Below, piece by piece: positions 28,803-37,259 of a DNA stretch of 64,000 bases (within the stretch, counting starts at the first letter, position 1; each line of letters begins with the position of its first letter). The stretch covers positions 1-64,000 of the forward strand of contig NZ_JAEULZ010000030.1 of assembly GCF_016793485.1 (NCBI RefSeq). The letters run 5' to 3'. The translations under genes and the position numbers were made by a program. This DNA comes from Mesorhizobium sp. (lineage in GTDB: Bacteria; Pseudomonadota; Alphaproteobacteria; Rhizobiales; Rhizobiaceae). Under the pieces are notes generated by a model that searched no databases, was not told the origin of the DNA, and saw only the letters and a list, made by a program, of their open reading frames with translations.

Positions 28803-29050
28803 ATCCGCTTGCTTTGCATCAAAGTTGCGCCGGAAGCCTTGGCTACATCCATGTTTGTTCTCGGACGACGAATTCCAGATGAAAAGCGCCGGTTCCTTGC
28901 GCAGCGTCTGAAATTGCCGCCTATTCGGGCAGCATAATTATTGATCATATTGATTATTTTGTATGCATATTTCACGCGAAAGGCCGCGCCGCTTCCGCTT
29001 CGTTCCGCGTACGCTCCGTGGTACGAGCGGGTTAGACAGGCGACGTTTTG
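28803..29050. other. intergenic region between glnB and nnrE-nnrD
   Basis: These 248 bp hold no supported gene. The middle part (about 28925-28975) is AT-rich, containing TTATTGATCATATTGATTA, and is the probable core of the divergent promoters. I could not assign a clear -35/-10 pair for the plus-strand gene. Confidence 0.4.
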
Positions 29051-30577
29051 ATGGCTGATGAACTCCTCACACCGGCTGAGATGGCGCAGGCCGACAAATT
29101 GACGATCGATGCCGGTCCTTTTGACGGTATGGACCTGATGCGCCGCGCCGGCGCGGCCGTGGCGACGCGGGTGCTGGAACGATACCCTGATGCGACCTCG
29201 GTCGATGTGCTGTGCGGCCCGGGAAACAACGGCGGCGACGGCTATGTCGTGGCCAAGCTGCTCGCCGAGGCTGGCGCCACGGTGCGCGTCTGGGCGCTTG
29301 GCCATCCCAAGCCGGGCACGGATGCCGCGATAGCCGCGAAGGAATGCCCAGTAGAAGCCACCCAGCTTTCGAGTTTCGCGCCCGTAGAGGGCGCGGTGGT
29401 CATCGATGCTCTGTTCGGCGCAGGACTGTCCAAGGCAATCGACGGCGAGGCGGCAACCGCGATCGAGAAGTGCACCGAGGCATCGCTGCCTATTGTCGCC
29501 GTCGATCTGCCGTCGGGCGTTTCGGGTGACAGCGGCAAGATCCTCGGCTCGGCGTTCCGGGCCGACCTGACCGTGACCTTTTTTCGCAAGAAGCCGGGTC
29601 ACCTGCTTTATCCCGGTCGTGAACTCTGCGGCCGCACGATTGTGGCCGACATCGGCATCAGGTCCGATGTATTGGATACGATAAAGCCGACCTGCTGGGA
29701 AAACACACCCGACCTCTGGCTCGGGACGTTTCCGCATCTCCCTGCCAACACCCATAAGTATGCGCGGGGCCATGTTGGTGTCTTTTCAGGCGGCCTTGCC
29801 TCGACAGGGGCCGCGCGGCTTTCGGCAAGGGCCGCGGCGCGGGCTGGGGCAGGGGCCGTCACGCTGCTGTCGCCGGGCAGCGCGCTGCAGGTCAACGCAG
29901 TGCACCTGACCTCCATCATCCTGCGGAAGTCGGATGGCATCCAAGATGTCGAAGAGTGGCTGGAAAAACGCAAGCCTGCTGCCCTGGTCTTCGGGCCGGC
30001 CGCCGGCTTGCAGGACAGCGTTGGCGACTTCGCGCTGGCATTGATCGAAGCTGCAACCAACAAGGTTCGCCACCTCGTCCTGGACGCCGATGCGCTGACC
30101 CATATCTCCCGCAGGCGTGGAGAATTCCTGGCCTTGTTCAGGCAAGCCGGAGCGCCCCACATCGTGCTGACGCCCCACGAGGGTGAGTTTGCGCGAGTCT
30201 TCCAGGAACTTGCCCATGACGAAGGTTTGTCGAAGCTGGATCGTGCCCGCGGCGCCGCCGAGCTCGCCGGCACAACGGTGATCCTCAAGGGACCCGACAC
30301 CGTGATCGCATCACCCGACGGCCAAACGGCGATCAACACGAACGCGCCGCCTTGGCTTGCGACGGCGGGCTCGGGCGACGTGCTGGCCGGCATTACGGCC
30401 GGATTTCTGTCGCAGGGCATGACGGCTTTTGAGGCGGCATGCGCCGCGGTCTGGCTGCACGGCGCCGCCGGATCGCTTTTCGGACCGGGACTGATTGCGG
30501 AGGATTTGCCCGACCTGCTGCCCCAAGTCTTGCGCGACTTGCTTGCAACACACCCTGGCAAGGAGGCCAGCCGATGA
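29051..30577 (+). CDS. nnrE-nnrD: bifunctional NAD(P)HX epimerase / ADP-dependent dehydratase
   Basis: The 508-residue fusion repairs hydrated NADH and NADPH. The N-terminal YjeF_N half has the epimerase loop VLCGPGNNGGDGYVVAKLL (residues 52-70). The C-terminal ribokinase-like half begins near NTHKYARGHVGVFSGG and has the dehydratase motif ATAGSGDVLAGITAGFLSQG. A TTG directly precedes the ATG; ATG 29051 (MADELLTPAEMAQADK) is taken as start. The stop overlaps the next gene as ATGA, so translation is coupled. Confidence 0.95.
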   Translation: MADELLTPAEMAQADKLTIDAGPFDGMDLMRRAGAAVATRVLERYPDATSVDVLCGPGNNGGDGYVVAKLLAEAGATVRVWALGHPKPGTDAAIAAKECPVEATQLSSFAPVEGAVVIDALFGAGLSKAIDGEAATAIEKCTEASLPIVAVDLPSGVSGDSGKILGSAFRADLTVTFFRKKPGHLLYPGRELCGRTIVADIGIRSDVLDTIKPTCWENTPDLWLGTFPHLPANTHKYARGHVGVFSGGLASTGAARLSARAAARAGAGAVTLLSPGSALQVNAVHLTSIILRKSDGIQDVEEWLEKRKPAALVFGPAAGLQDSVGDFALALIEAATNKVRHLVLDADALTHISRRRGEFLALFRQAGAPHIVLTPHEGEFARVFQELAHDEGLSKLDRARGAAELAGTTVILKGPDTVIASPDGQTAINTNAPPWLATAGSGDVLAGITAGFLSQGMTAFEAACAAVWLHGAAGSLFGPGLIAEDLPDLLPQVLRDLLATHPGKEASR

Positions 30578-32616
30578 CGCGCCTCATCGCAGCCGTCATA
30601 GCTTGCCTCTGCATGGCCGGTGCAAGCCGGGCGGCTGAGCCCGTGCTGTATGTCGAAGACCCCGTCCTGCTCAGCCAACTGGAGAAGATGGGCTACGCGT
30701 TCACGGACATCTTCGGTAACGGCGGCGACGGCAATCTGCAGGCGCTTTATGCCGAAGCGCCCGCCTACCGGGCGCTGGCGGACACCATCACCGGCGATGT
30801 GCGTGAGTTGCGCGGCGAGATCGAGGCGGGCGGGCGGCCTTTGCGCGAGTTTACCGCCGCCGAGACCGGCCGCGTCATGGACATGCGCTGGCTGAAAACC
30901 AATGTAGCGCGGTTCCGCCTGGTCGGGGTGGTGAACAGGCTCGATCGCAGGGACTTCCATCAACTGCTCGGCGAAGGCGGGTGCGGCGAGGTGCGGCTGG
31001 TCTACCGGCTGGCCTACGCCTTTAGGAAGGGCGGAAAGGGCAAACTGCTCTCGTCCCGCATGCCCTTCAATTTCAATGCGGTCTTCGATGTGAAGCCTGA
31101 CGCGGATGGCGGCTGCGTAGGTGTCGCGGGACGCTGGTCGCCGGCCATCGACGAGAACGTCGATGCCGGCTGGCTGGCCGGAGGGCCGCTCGACCCCGAA
31201 GCGCTGTCGTTCCGGCAGCTTGAGTTGAACGCGCAGGTGGTGCGCTTCCCATCCGGACAGGAGCCGGAGTTCGGCGGACAGGCTGTCTACCTGATGCGCA
31301 TCTTCGGCATCGATGGCGACACGGTCACCGAACGCACGCTGGAGAACACGCCGGACACCGCGCGCATCGCGGCCGACTCCGAACTGAAGGCGAGGCTTGC
31401 GGCTTACGTTGCTGGGAATGCCGCGGCGATCGACATGGGCGTCTATCAGGTGCCGCAGGAATTTCTGGCACGCAAGGTCGTCTCGTGGTCGACCTTCGGC
31501 AACGCGCGGGCGGCAAACCATCCGTTCGGCGCGATCCTGTCGCCGGGCGATCTGGCAGGGGTCGATTTCTCGAAAGGCCAACTGGTGCGCTCGCCGAAGG
31601 CACTGCTGGAGCGGTTGGACAACGGCGCCTGCCAGGGCTGCCATCAGGCGGGCGGGACGGCAGGCTTCCATGTCATTGGACTGGACGACGCCTACACGTC
31701 GCCGCTGAACCGCGTGCAGGTCGGCATCTCGCCGCACCTCCACGCGGAACTGCCGCGCCGGGCTGCCTGGGTAAACGCCGTGCGCGAGGAGCGCGAGCCG
31801 AACCGTTTTCGCCCGCTCTCTTTTGCGCCGAAGGCTGAATGGCTTGAGGATGGTACGTTCTCCTATGAACCGGCCGATGCCGCCGCTGCCTGCATTGCCG
31901 GCGAGGATGCTTCGTCCTTCGGCGAGGCCTGGTCCTGCGGGCAAGGCACTCAGTGTAGAACGCTCGCGGCGGGTGGGGAGAAAACTATCGCGCTGGCGCA
32001 GTGCCTGCTGGAGCCGGAGTCGCCCGAAATGTTCTCCGGCCACCCATGCCTTGCCGGAGACGTGACGACCGCGACGGCACTGCCGTTCAAGGACCGGTTC
32101 AGCCTGACCCAGTTCACGGCGTTCGCCGAGAAGGCTTCGCCCTCGACATATACATGCCGGCCACCACGGATCGGCGTGCCGGGGGGCATGGCGTACCGGC
32201 AGTGCAACGAGAAGGATCGCGCCTTCGCCAGCTTCAAATCCGGCAAGCCCATGCCCCGCGAAATCTGCGGGCTGACGGGCGGCAAGGCGTTCGACCTCTG
32301 CGTCTCGACCGGCGACTTCGACAAGTGCCTGGCGGGGGCGGTCATGCGGGGCAACCGGGCCGCGTGTTCGGCCGATCACTTCTGTCGCGACGACTATATC
32401 TGCCAGGCGTTTCCGGATGACACGCCGAACATGAAGAAGGTGAAGGGCGTCGGCTTCTGCTCGCCGACCTATTTCGTCTTCCAGATGCGCATCGACAACC
32501 ACGCGACGCCCTGGAGCAAGGGACCGGGCCGGGCTGCGGCTGATGGCCGGGGAGGCGGCGAGGAGCCTACCTATCGCTCGGTGGAGGTCGACGGCGACCC
32601 GGATGATCTGTGGTGA
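30574..32616 (+). CDS. large exported Cys-rich protein with a CXXCH motif, unknown function
   Basis: The 680-residue protein begins with a signal peptide (MTRLIAAVIACLCMAGASRA). A single CQGCHQAGG motif near residue 353 matches the c-type heme attachment pattern. The C-terminal third has many cysteines (for example CGLTGGKAFDLC, KCLAGAV, CSADHFC, YICQAF), probably disulfide-bonded in the periplasm. I recognise no family. It overlaps nnrE-nnrD by 4 bp after AGGAGGCCAGCC and converges on the DUF72 gene 10 bp away. A redox or surface role is possible, but only the motif is seen. Confidence 0.75.
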   Translation: MTRLIAAVIACLCMAGASRAAEPVLYVEDPVLLSQLEKMGYAFTDIFGNGGDGNLQALYAEAPAYRALADTITGDVRELRGEIEAGGRPLREFTAAETGRVMDMRWLKTNVARFRLVGVVNRLDRRDFHQLLGEGGCGEVRLVYRLAYAFRKGGKGKLLSSRMPFNFNAVFDVKPDADGGCVGVAGRWSPAIDENVDAGWLAGGPLDPEALSFRQLELNAQVVRFPSGQEPEFGGQAVYLMRIFGIDGDTVTERTLENTPDTARIAADSELKARLAAYVAGNAAAIDMGVYQVPQEFLARKVVSWSTFGNARAANHPFGAILSPGDLAGVDFSKGQLVRSPKALLERLDNGACQGCHQAGGTAGFHVIGLDDAYTSPLNRVQVGISPHLHAELPRRAAWVNAVREEREPNRFRPLSFAPKAEWLEDGTFSYEPADAAAACIAGEDASSFGEAWSCGQGTQCRTLAAGGEKTIALAQCLLEPESPEMFSGHPCLAGDVTTATALPFKDRFSLTQFTAFAEKASPSTYTCRPPRIGVPGGMAYRQCNEKDRAFASFKSGKPMPREICGLTGGKAFDLCVSTGDFDKCLAGAVMRGNRAACSADHFCRDDYICQAFPDDTPNMKKVKGVGFCSPTYFVFQMRIDNHATPWSKGPGRAAADGRGGGEEPTYRSVEVDGDPDDLW

Positions 32617-32625
32617 CGTATCTCC

Positions 32626-33444
32626 CTATTGCTTGCCGACCTTCTCCATGAAGGCCATCGCGCCGTGCGGCGCGCGGACCTTGCCTGAGGTGATGAAGTA
32701 GACGAAGACGTCGCGCGGCTTGACCGGCGCTTCGCTGTCGGGATCGGCGCGACGAAGGTCGTCCGGGGCCTTGCCTTCCGCCCAGAGCTTTGCGCGCTTG
32801 ACCCAGGCGTTCATGTCTTTTGGCGCGTAGCAGGTCGGCTCGTCGTCGGAGCCGGTCTGTAGGCGGGCATAGACGAAGTCGCCGGTGACGTCGGAGATGT
32901 CAGGGTATTTTTCGTGGTCGGCATAGACGATCGCGACGTTGGCCTTGCGGCAGAGCGCGACGAATTCCGGAACGATGAAACTGTCGGTGCGCACCTCGAC
33001 GGCATGGCGAAGTTTTACGCCGTCCTGCTTTTCCGGCAGCAGTTTCAGGAACGCGCCGAAATCGTCGGGATCGAACTTCTTGGTCGGCGCGAACTGCCAG
33101 AGGATCGGCCCCAGTTTTTCGCCGAGTTCGGACACGCCGGAGCCCAGAAAGCGCTGCACGGACTCTCCGGCCTCGGCCAGCACGCGGCGGTTGGTGGCGA
33201 ACCGGATCGCCTTCAGCGAGAAGACGAAACCGTCGGGCGCATCGGCTGCCCATTTGGCGAAGGTCGGCGGCTTGAAGGTGGAGTAGTAGGTGCCGTTGAC
33301 CTCGATGGTCGGAACCTGCCGGCTGGCGAAATTGAGCTGCTTCGCCTTGGAGAGTTTCTCGGGGTAGAAGGACGTATCCCAAGGCTCGAAGGTCCAGCCG
33401 CCCATGCCGGCGCGGATCTGGCCGGCGGTCTTTGTTGAGGACAT
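32626..33444 (-). CDS. DUF72 family protein
   Basis: The 272-residue product shows DUF72 features: IRAGMGGWTFEPWDTSFYPE, VPTIEVNGTYYSTFKPPTFA, PDGFVFSLKAIRFATNRRVL, PILWQFAPTKKF and VFVYFITSGKVRAPHGA. The fold is a TIM barrel and the biochemical role is not established. ATG 33444 follows GGAGAATAAG, with the glycosyltransferase stop TAA sitting inside that spacer, so the two genes are tightly coupled. The first ATG of MENK (33456) is less well placed. Confidence 0.88.
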   Translation of the reverse strand: MSSTKTAGQIRAGMGGWTFEPWDTSFYPEKLSKAKQLNFASRQVPTIEVNGTYYSTFKPPTFAKWAADAPDGFVFSLKAIRFATNRRVLAEAGESVQRFLGSGVSELGEKLGPILWQFAPTKKFDPDDFGAFLKLLPEKQDGVKLRHAVEVRTDSFIVPEFVALCRKANVAIVYADHEKYPDISDVTGDFVYARLQTGSDDEPTCYAPKDMNAWVKRAKLWAEGKAPDDLRRADPDSEAPVKPRDVFVYFITSGKVRAPHGAMAFMEKVGKQ

Positions 33445-33445
33445 C

Positions 33446-34348
33446 TTATTCTCCATCCTGGCCGCGTGGCGAAGAAAATGCGTTTGGCTCGTGCGCTTGT
33501 CCACCCGCAGCGCCGTCGCTCCTGACAGCCGGCAGCATGTACCCACGCGCCTCGATAAACGGTCGCCAGAAATCGAGATTGCGATGCCAGGCGTGGCAGC
33601 CGAAGGGCAGGCGGCCGTTCGTCAGGCGCATCGATTGGTCGAGCGAATACTCGAAGGAGAAGGACAGGGCTTCGAGGTAATGTGGGCGCCTGAGGTGCCG
33701 GACTCGCCGGTTGACCTCGATGCTCCAAAAGAGATCTTCGTTGAAATTGTTATCGCTGACGTTGTCCGAGCGCTCAGCCTGCTTGCGGAACTGGTGGGCG
33801 AGTGTGGCGAACTTCCGAACGCGTCGCAGCGAGAAACCGCCATTGCCGACGACGTTCTCGCCTTGCCGGTAGGATGGCCTGCCACGCTTCCGGATGTCAA
33901 AATAGCGGTGGAGCCAAGCCCTGAACTCGTGCCTCTTCGTCGTCAGGCGGCCGATGCTCGGGACGACTTTCAGCCAGGGCGCGCCGATGTAGTCGTAGCC
34001 GCGACCGCACCAGAAGGAGAGTTCGTCGCGAAACACGAAGACGTCGAGCTGATGGATCAGCATGAACTCGTAGTCGAGGAAGCGCTCGTAGAATTCCGGC
34101 GACTTCATGAGGCGATTGTAGCCAGGTATGCCGGAAAAGTAGCTGTCGTCGAACGCTTCGATGGCGGCAAACCGGTCGATCATGGGAAACGCCGCAAGGT
34201 CCAGATGGTGCGGCTTTATGATGGCGAGCGGATGATCGGAGAGCGTGCGCAGGCACTGGATGAACGAAATCTGTTCCAACAGGTTTATGTCGGTCCGATA
34301 GATCGGCACGATCACAACGACTTGTTTCTTGTCTGCAGGATCACGCAT
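33446..34348 (-). CDS. DUF5672 glycosyltransferase-like protein
   Basis: The core of about 300 residues begins DKKQVVVIVPIYRTD and contains RFLDYEFMLIHQLDVFVFRD, YDYIGAPWLK and GENVVGNGGFSLRRV, the pattern of DUF5672 proteins thought to be GT-A-type glycosyltransferases. An acidic DNNFNEDLFWS motif follows. ATG 34348 gives the conserved start; the frame extends 50 residues to GTG 34498, which overlaps the upstream stop (GTGA). It is directly followed by the DUF72 gene. Substrate unknown; surface glycans are plausible. Confidence 0.8.
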   Translation of the reverse strand: MRDPADKKQVVVIVPIYRTDINLLEQISFIQCLRTLSDHPLAIIKPHHLDLAAFPMIDRFAAIEAFDDSYFSGIPGYNRLMKSPEFYERFLDYEFMLIHQLDVFVFRDELSFWCGRGYDYIGAPWLKVVPSIGRLTTKRHEFRAWLHRYFDIRKRGRPSYRQGENVVGNGGFSLRRVRKFATLAHQFRKQAERSDNVSDNNFNEDLFWSIEVNRRVRHLRRPHYLEALSFSFEYSLDQSMRLTNGRLPFGCHAWHRNLDFWRPFIEARGYMLPAVRSDGAAGGQAHEPNAFSSPRGQDGE

Positions 34349-34494
34349 CTTGAATACCGCCCCCTGCGCTCCTTCATTCCAGAACGAGATGAGCGGGGCA
34401 ATGGGATGCTGCACGACGAGGCATCCCGGCAGCAACGTTTTCGGCGCGCCGGGCGCGGTTTGACTGTGGTGAAGGCAGCGGTCCCCGCGTCGCG

Positions 34495-35367
34495 TCACGA
34501 CGTGTCGGGATATTGCAGCGCATGGAGCGCAAGCGCATGGGCGTGCGCGAGGACCTCGTCGACATCGCGGATGTTTCTGCGACGCAAGGCGGCCGGATCG
34601 AAGCGCGACAGCCGTCCGCCCGGTGGGCGACCGGGACGCAGGGGCGAGACGCGGCGGGAACGGCCGGGAGCAATCCTGCTGCTGCGGGCCTTCCAGCGCG
34701 CGAAACGCCGGGCCTGTGCCGGCAAGCTGTCCAAAGCCGCTGCCAGCGCGGCGATGCGCAAGCCGATGCGGGTGGCGTCCACGGCGTCGTCGGGGGAAGG
34801 CGGCGACGGGAGGACATGCGGCTCGGCAAGACCCGGAGACAGGATGCGCGGCGCGGCGTGTGGAGGCACGGTGCGGCTGCTCTGGCGACGCAAACGGCGG
34901 GGCGGGTCAAACAGTGGAAGCGTGATCCTCTTGGGCACGCCCTTGGCTCGCACATCAGGATGAGGAGCGTTGGTGCGCATCAACGCGATATCCTCCTGCG
35001 ACAGGACGACGGCGATGCCGAACCGGCGCAGGAACGGCGATGGATCGACAGACTTGGGCGCAGTTTGGCGGGCGGGCGACGGCGCCACGACCAGTCCGCG
35101 CGCGGCGGCGATAATGAGCCGACGGGCAGCGGATTCGGCGGGACGCAGCAGCCGCAGGATGGCGAGGCGCAGATGGCGGGGGAGGGTGAAGCGTCGGCCG
35201 CCCCCCTCACCAGGTTCGGCCGGCGGCTCGGCTTTGCCTCGCCGCGCCGAACCATCCTCTCCCGCAAGGGGCGAGGAAAGGCGGGCGAGCCCGGCCATGA
35301 CGAATATGCCAGCCAGGATGCGCTTGAGCGCTTCAACGTTGTCGGAAATCGCTGTGCGTCCGTCCAT
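34495..35367 (-). CDS. Arg/Pro-rich hypothetical protein with an in-frame repeat insertion
   Basis: The 290-residue product starts MDGRTAISDNVEALKRILAG after a strong AAGGAGG six bases upstream, so it is probably translated. I recognise no family; the C-terminal half is Arg/Pro/Ala-rich. Residues about 30-56 (LSSPLAGEDGSARRGKAEP and following) are encoded by a copy of an intergenic repeat at 35201-35280 that also occurs at 44791-44871. The repeat keeps the frame. The gene ends overlapping the possible GTG start of the glycosyltransferase. Confidence 0.6.
   Translation of the reverse strand: MDGRTAISDNVEALKRILAGIFVMAGLARLSSPLAGEDGSARRGKAEPPAEPGEGGGRRFTLPRHLRLAILRLLRPAESAARRLIIAAARGLVVAPSPARQTAPKSVDPSPFLRRFGIAVVLSQEDIALMRTNAPHPDVRAKGVPKRITLPLFDPPRRLRRQSSRTVPPHAAPRILSPGLAEPHVLPSPPSPDDAVDATRIGLRIAALAAALDSLPAQARRFARWKARSSRIAPGRSRRVSPLRPGRPPGGRLSRFDPAALRRRNIRDVDEVLAHAHALALHALQYPDTS
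35201..35280. repeat. intergenic-type repeat copy A, inside a coding frame
   Basis: This copy shares CCCCTCACC at one end and CCATCCTCTCCCGCAAGGGG plus GAGGAAAG at the other with the copy at 44791-44871. The segment CTCTCCCGCAAGGGGCGAG is a hairpin. It lies within the 290-residue hypothetical gene without shifting its frame. Confidence 0.65.
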
Positions 35368-35471
35368 CCCTGCCTCCTTGCCTGGCGGCGGGATTATCGC
35401 CCGGTTTCGGGAGGTGTGGATAAAAGCGGCGCGGAATTCGGCATGGGCCCCGAGCTCAGGCCGCCATCAGC

Positions 35472-37106
35472 CTACAGCGGGATGCGCAATCCGCCGTTGA
35501 CGTCGAGGGTGAAGGCGTTGCCGCTGTCGTAGCCGGCTTCCGCACCGAGGAAGAAGTTCATGCCGCCTTCGGCGCGGTAGTTCAGGTCGATGCCGGCAAA
35601 ACCGCGTACGGTGTCGTCGCCGCTGACGTCGAAATTGAGCGCGGTGCCGAGCAGATTGGCGTCGACATTGGCGTTGTCGGCGAAGGTGGCGTCGGCACCG
35701 ATGCGGAAGGTCGCGTGAACGGCGCCGTTGCCCGACGGCAGCGCGGCCAGTGCGTAGGCAAGCTGGGCGCGCAGGTCAAAAATATTCACGTCGCGATCGT
35801 CGACGGAGAGGTTGGCGGCCGATCCGCTCTCGTCGTAGCCGTCGAGGAAGAGGCCAGCATAGCGGGCGCGAAAGCTCGGGATGAAGGTGCTGCCGTTTGC
35901 CATCGCGAAGGTCGTGCCGATGGTGGCGGACGGGCTGATGAAGACGCCGTCGTAATCAGCCGTGGCATGCTCGATGCCGCCGAGGACAAGATTGTTGGCG
36001 ACGGTGCGGTCGCTGGATTGCTGGGACACGCCGCCGGTCAGCGATGCGTCGAGGAAATAGTTCTGGCCGGCATAGCTGCCGTAGACACCGCCGAAATAGC
36101 TGTCGGCGTCGATCTCCTGCGAGTTGGGATCGGTCTCGAAGCGGGAGGTCGACGCGCCGAGGAAACCGCCGAGCCTCATGCCGTTCGCCAGTTCGCCGTC
36201 TAGGCCGACGAGCAGGCCGCCGAGGCTTGTGTCGAAGCCGGTATCGGCGCCGTCGGCATCCTGGTCGCGCCAGGCGCCGATGCCTGACGCCCAGAAGCCG
36301 TAGCCCGATGATGTTGCGCCGGTGCTGCCCATCGGATAGCCGAACGCCGCGGGCTGCGTGTCCGCCCCGCTGCCGGCCGCGGCATAGGAGAGAACAGGCG
36401 CGGCGGGCGCATAGCCGAAGCGGCCTGAGTTGATGCGTCCGTCGACGGCATTGGCGATCGCCCGCGTCAGGTCGGTCAGCATCTCGTCCTGCGCCGAAAA
36501 GCCGGTCGGATCGACCACCGCTACCACCAAACCCTGAACCGCCATGGGCGCGCCGAAGCTGTTGATGGCCGGCAGCGAGCCGGTGAGGGTCAGCGCCATG
36601 TTCTGGCCGTGGCCGAGGTTCAGAGTCGAACCAGGAAAACTGAAGTCGATGCCTCCATGAATTACACTGCCGGCGAGCAGGTTCAGGGTTCCCGGGACAA
36701 ACACGTGCGCCCCACCAAGGCTGCCGCTGTTGGTGATCGTGCCGAAGCCGGTTTGCCGGGCAATACCGACGATGGTTCCGGTGTTGGTGATCGTGCCGCC
36801 TTCGATCACGACATCGCCACCGATGGTTCCGCTGTTGGTGACCGTGTGGCCCTCAAGCACAAAGTCGTCGTTCAGAATGAGGACACCACCGCCGATGGTT
36901 CCGGTGTTGGTGACCGTGCCATCGTCAGATATGAAGACATCACCCAGTACGGTTCCGTTGTTGGTGACCGTGCCGTCGCCGGGGATGTTAACATTTCCGA
37001 GGACTTCATCGCGCCCAACCGTAACGACGGTCTGCGCCAAGGCTCCGTCGGCCGCCAGGAACGCACCAAGCGCCACGCCACAAGACAGCCCCGCCCGAAA
37101 CTGCAT
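35472..37106 (-). CDS. autotransporter with degenerate TNTGTIGG-type repeats
   Basis: The 544-residue protein has a signal peptide (MQFRAGLSCGVALGAFLAAD), a short passenger of beta-helix-like repeats (VTNNGTVLGDV, VTNTGTIGGGV, VTNSGTIGGDV, ITNTGTIVG) and a C-terminal barrel of about 270 residues ending NGGLRIPL. Such proteins are displayed on the outer membrane. The last residue is Leu rather than the usual aromatic. The barrel is almost identical to that of the adjacent gene at 37260-39065. GGAGAGGGGTCA precedes the ATG. Confidence 0.88.
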   Translation of the reverse strand: MQFRAGLSCGVALGAFLAADGALAQTVVTVGRDEVLGNVNIPGDGTVTNNGTVLGDVFISDDGTVTNTGTIGGGVLILNDDFVLEGHTVTNSGTIGGDVVIEGGTITNTGTIVGIARQTGFGTITNSGSLGGAHVFVPGTLNLLAGSVIHGGIDFSFPGSTLNLGHGQNMALTLTGSLPAINSFGAPMAVQGLVVAVVDPTGFSAQDEMLTDLTRAIANAVDGRINSGRFGYAPAAPVLSYAAAGSGADTQPAAFGYPMGSTGATSSGYGFWASGIGAWRDQDADGADTGFDTSLGGLLVGLDGELANGMRLGGFLGASTSRFETDPNSQEIDADSYFGGVYGSYAGQNYFLDASLTGGVSQQSSDRTVANNLVLGGIEHATADYDGVFISPSATIGTTFAMANGSTFIPSFRARYAGLFLDGYDESGSAANLSVDDRDVNIFDLRAQLAYALAALPSGNGAVHATFRIGADATFADNANVDANLLGTALNFDVSGDDTVRGFAGIDLNYRAEGGMNFFLGAEAGYDSGNAFTLDVNGGLRIPL

Positions 37107-37149
37107 TGACCCCTCTCCAAATCAGCTCTGCCGATTTGTATGGCGGAAT

Positions 37150-37190
37150 ATTCTGGGTAACGCAACGAAATGCAACGCAACGTTGTGAGG
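37150..37190. promoter_or_regulatory. CGTTGCG direct repeats upstream of autotransporter
   Basis: Read on the minus strand, CGTTGCGTT occurs twice within about 25 bases, roughly 60-80 bases before the autotransporter ATG at 37106. A similar CGTTGC...CGTTGCG pair precedes the paralogue near 39125-39145. A shared regulator-binding site is possible. Confidence 0.35.
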
Positions 37191-37259
37191 ATCCAGCCTC
37201 ATCGCCACCGTGTGCAGAAATCGACCTGTTCCATCGCCGTGCCGTCGAAGTGGCGTATG

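Noticed and set aside
34513-35532. Long plus-strand frame opposite the hypothetical and glycosyltransferase genes
   Set aside because: It is antisense to a frame with a strong ribosome-binding site, has no recognisable domain, and high-GC antisense frames are often open.
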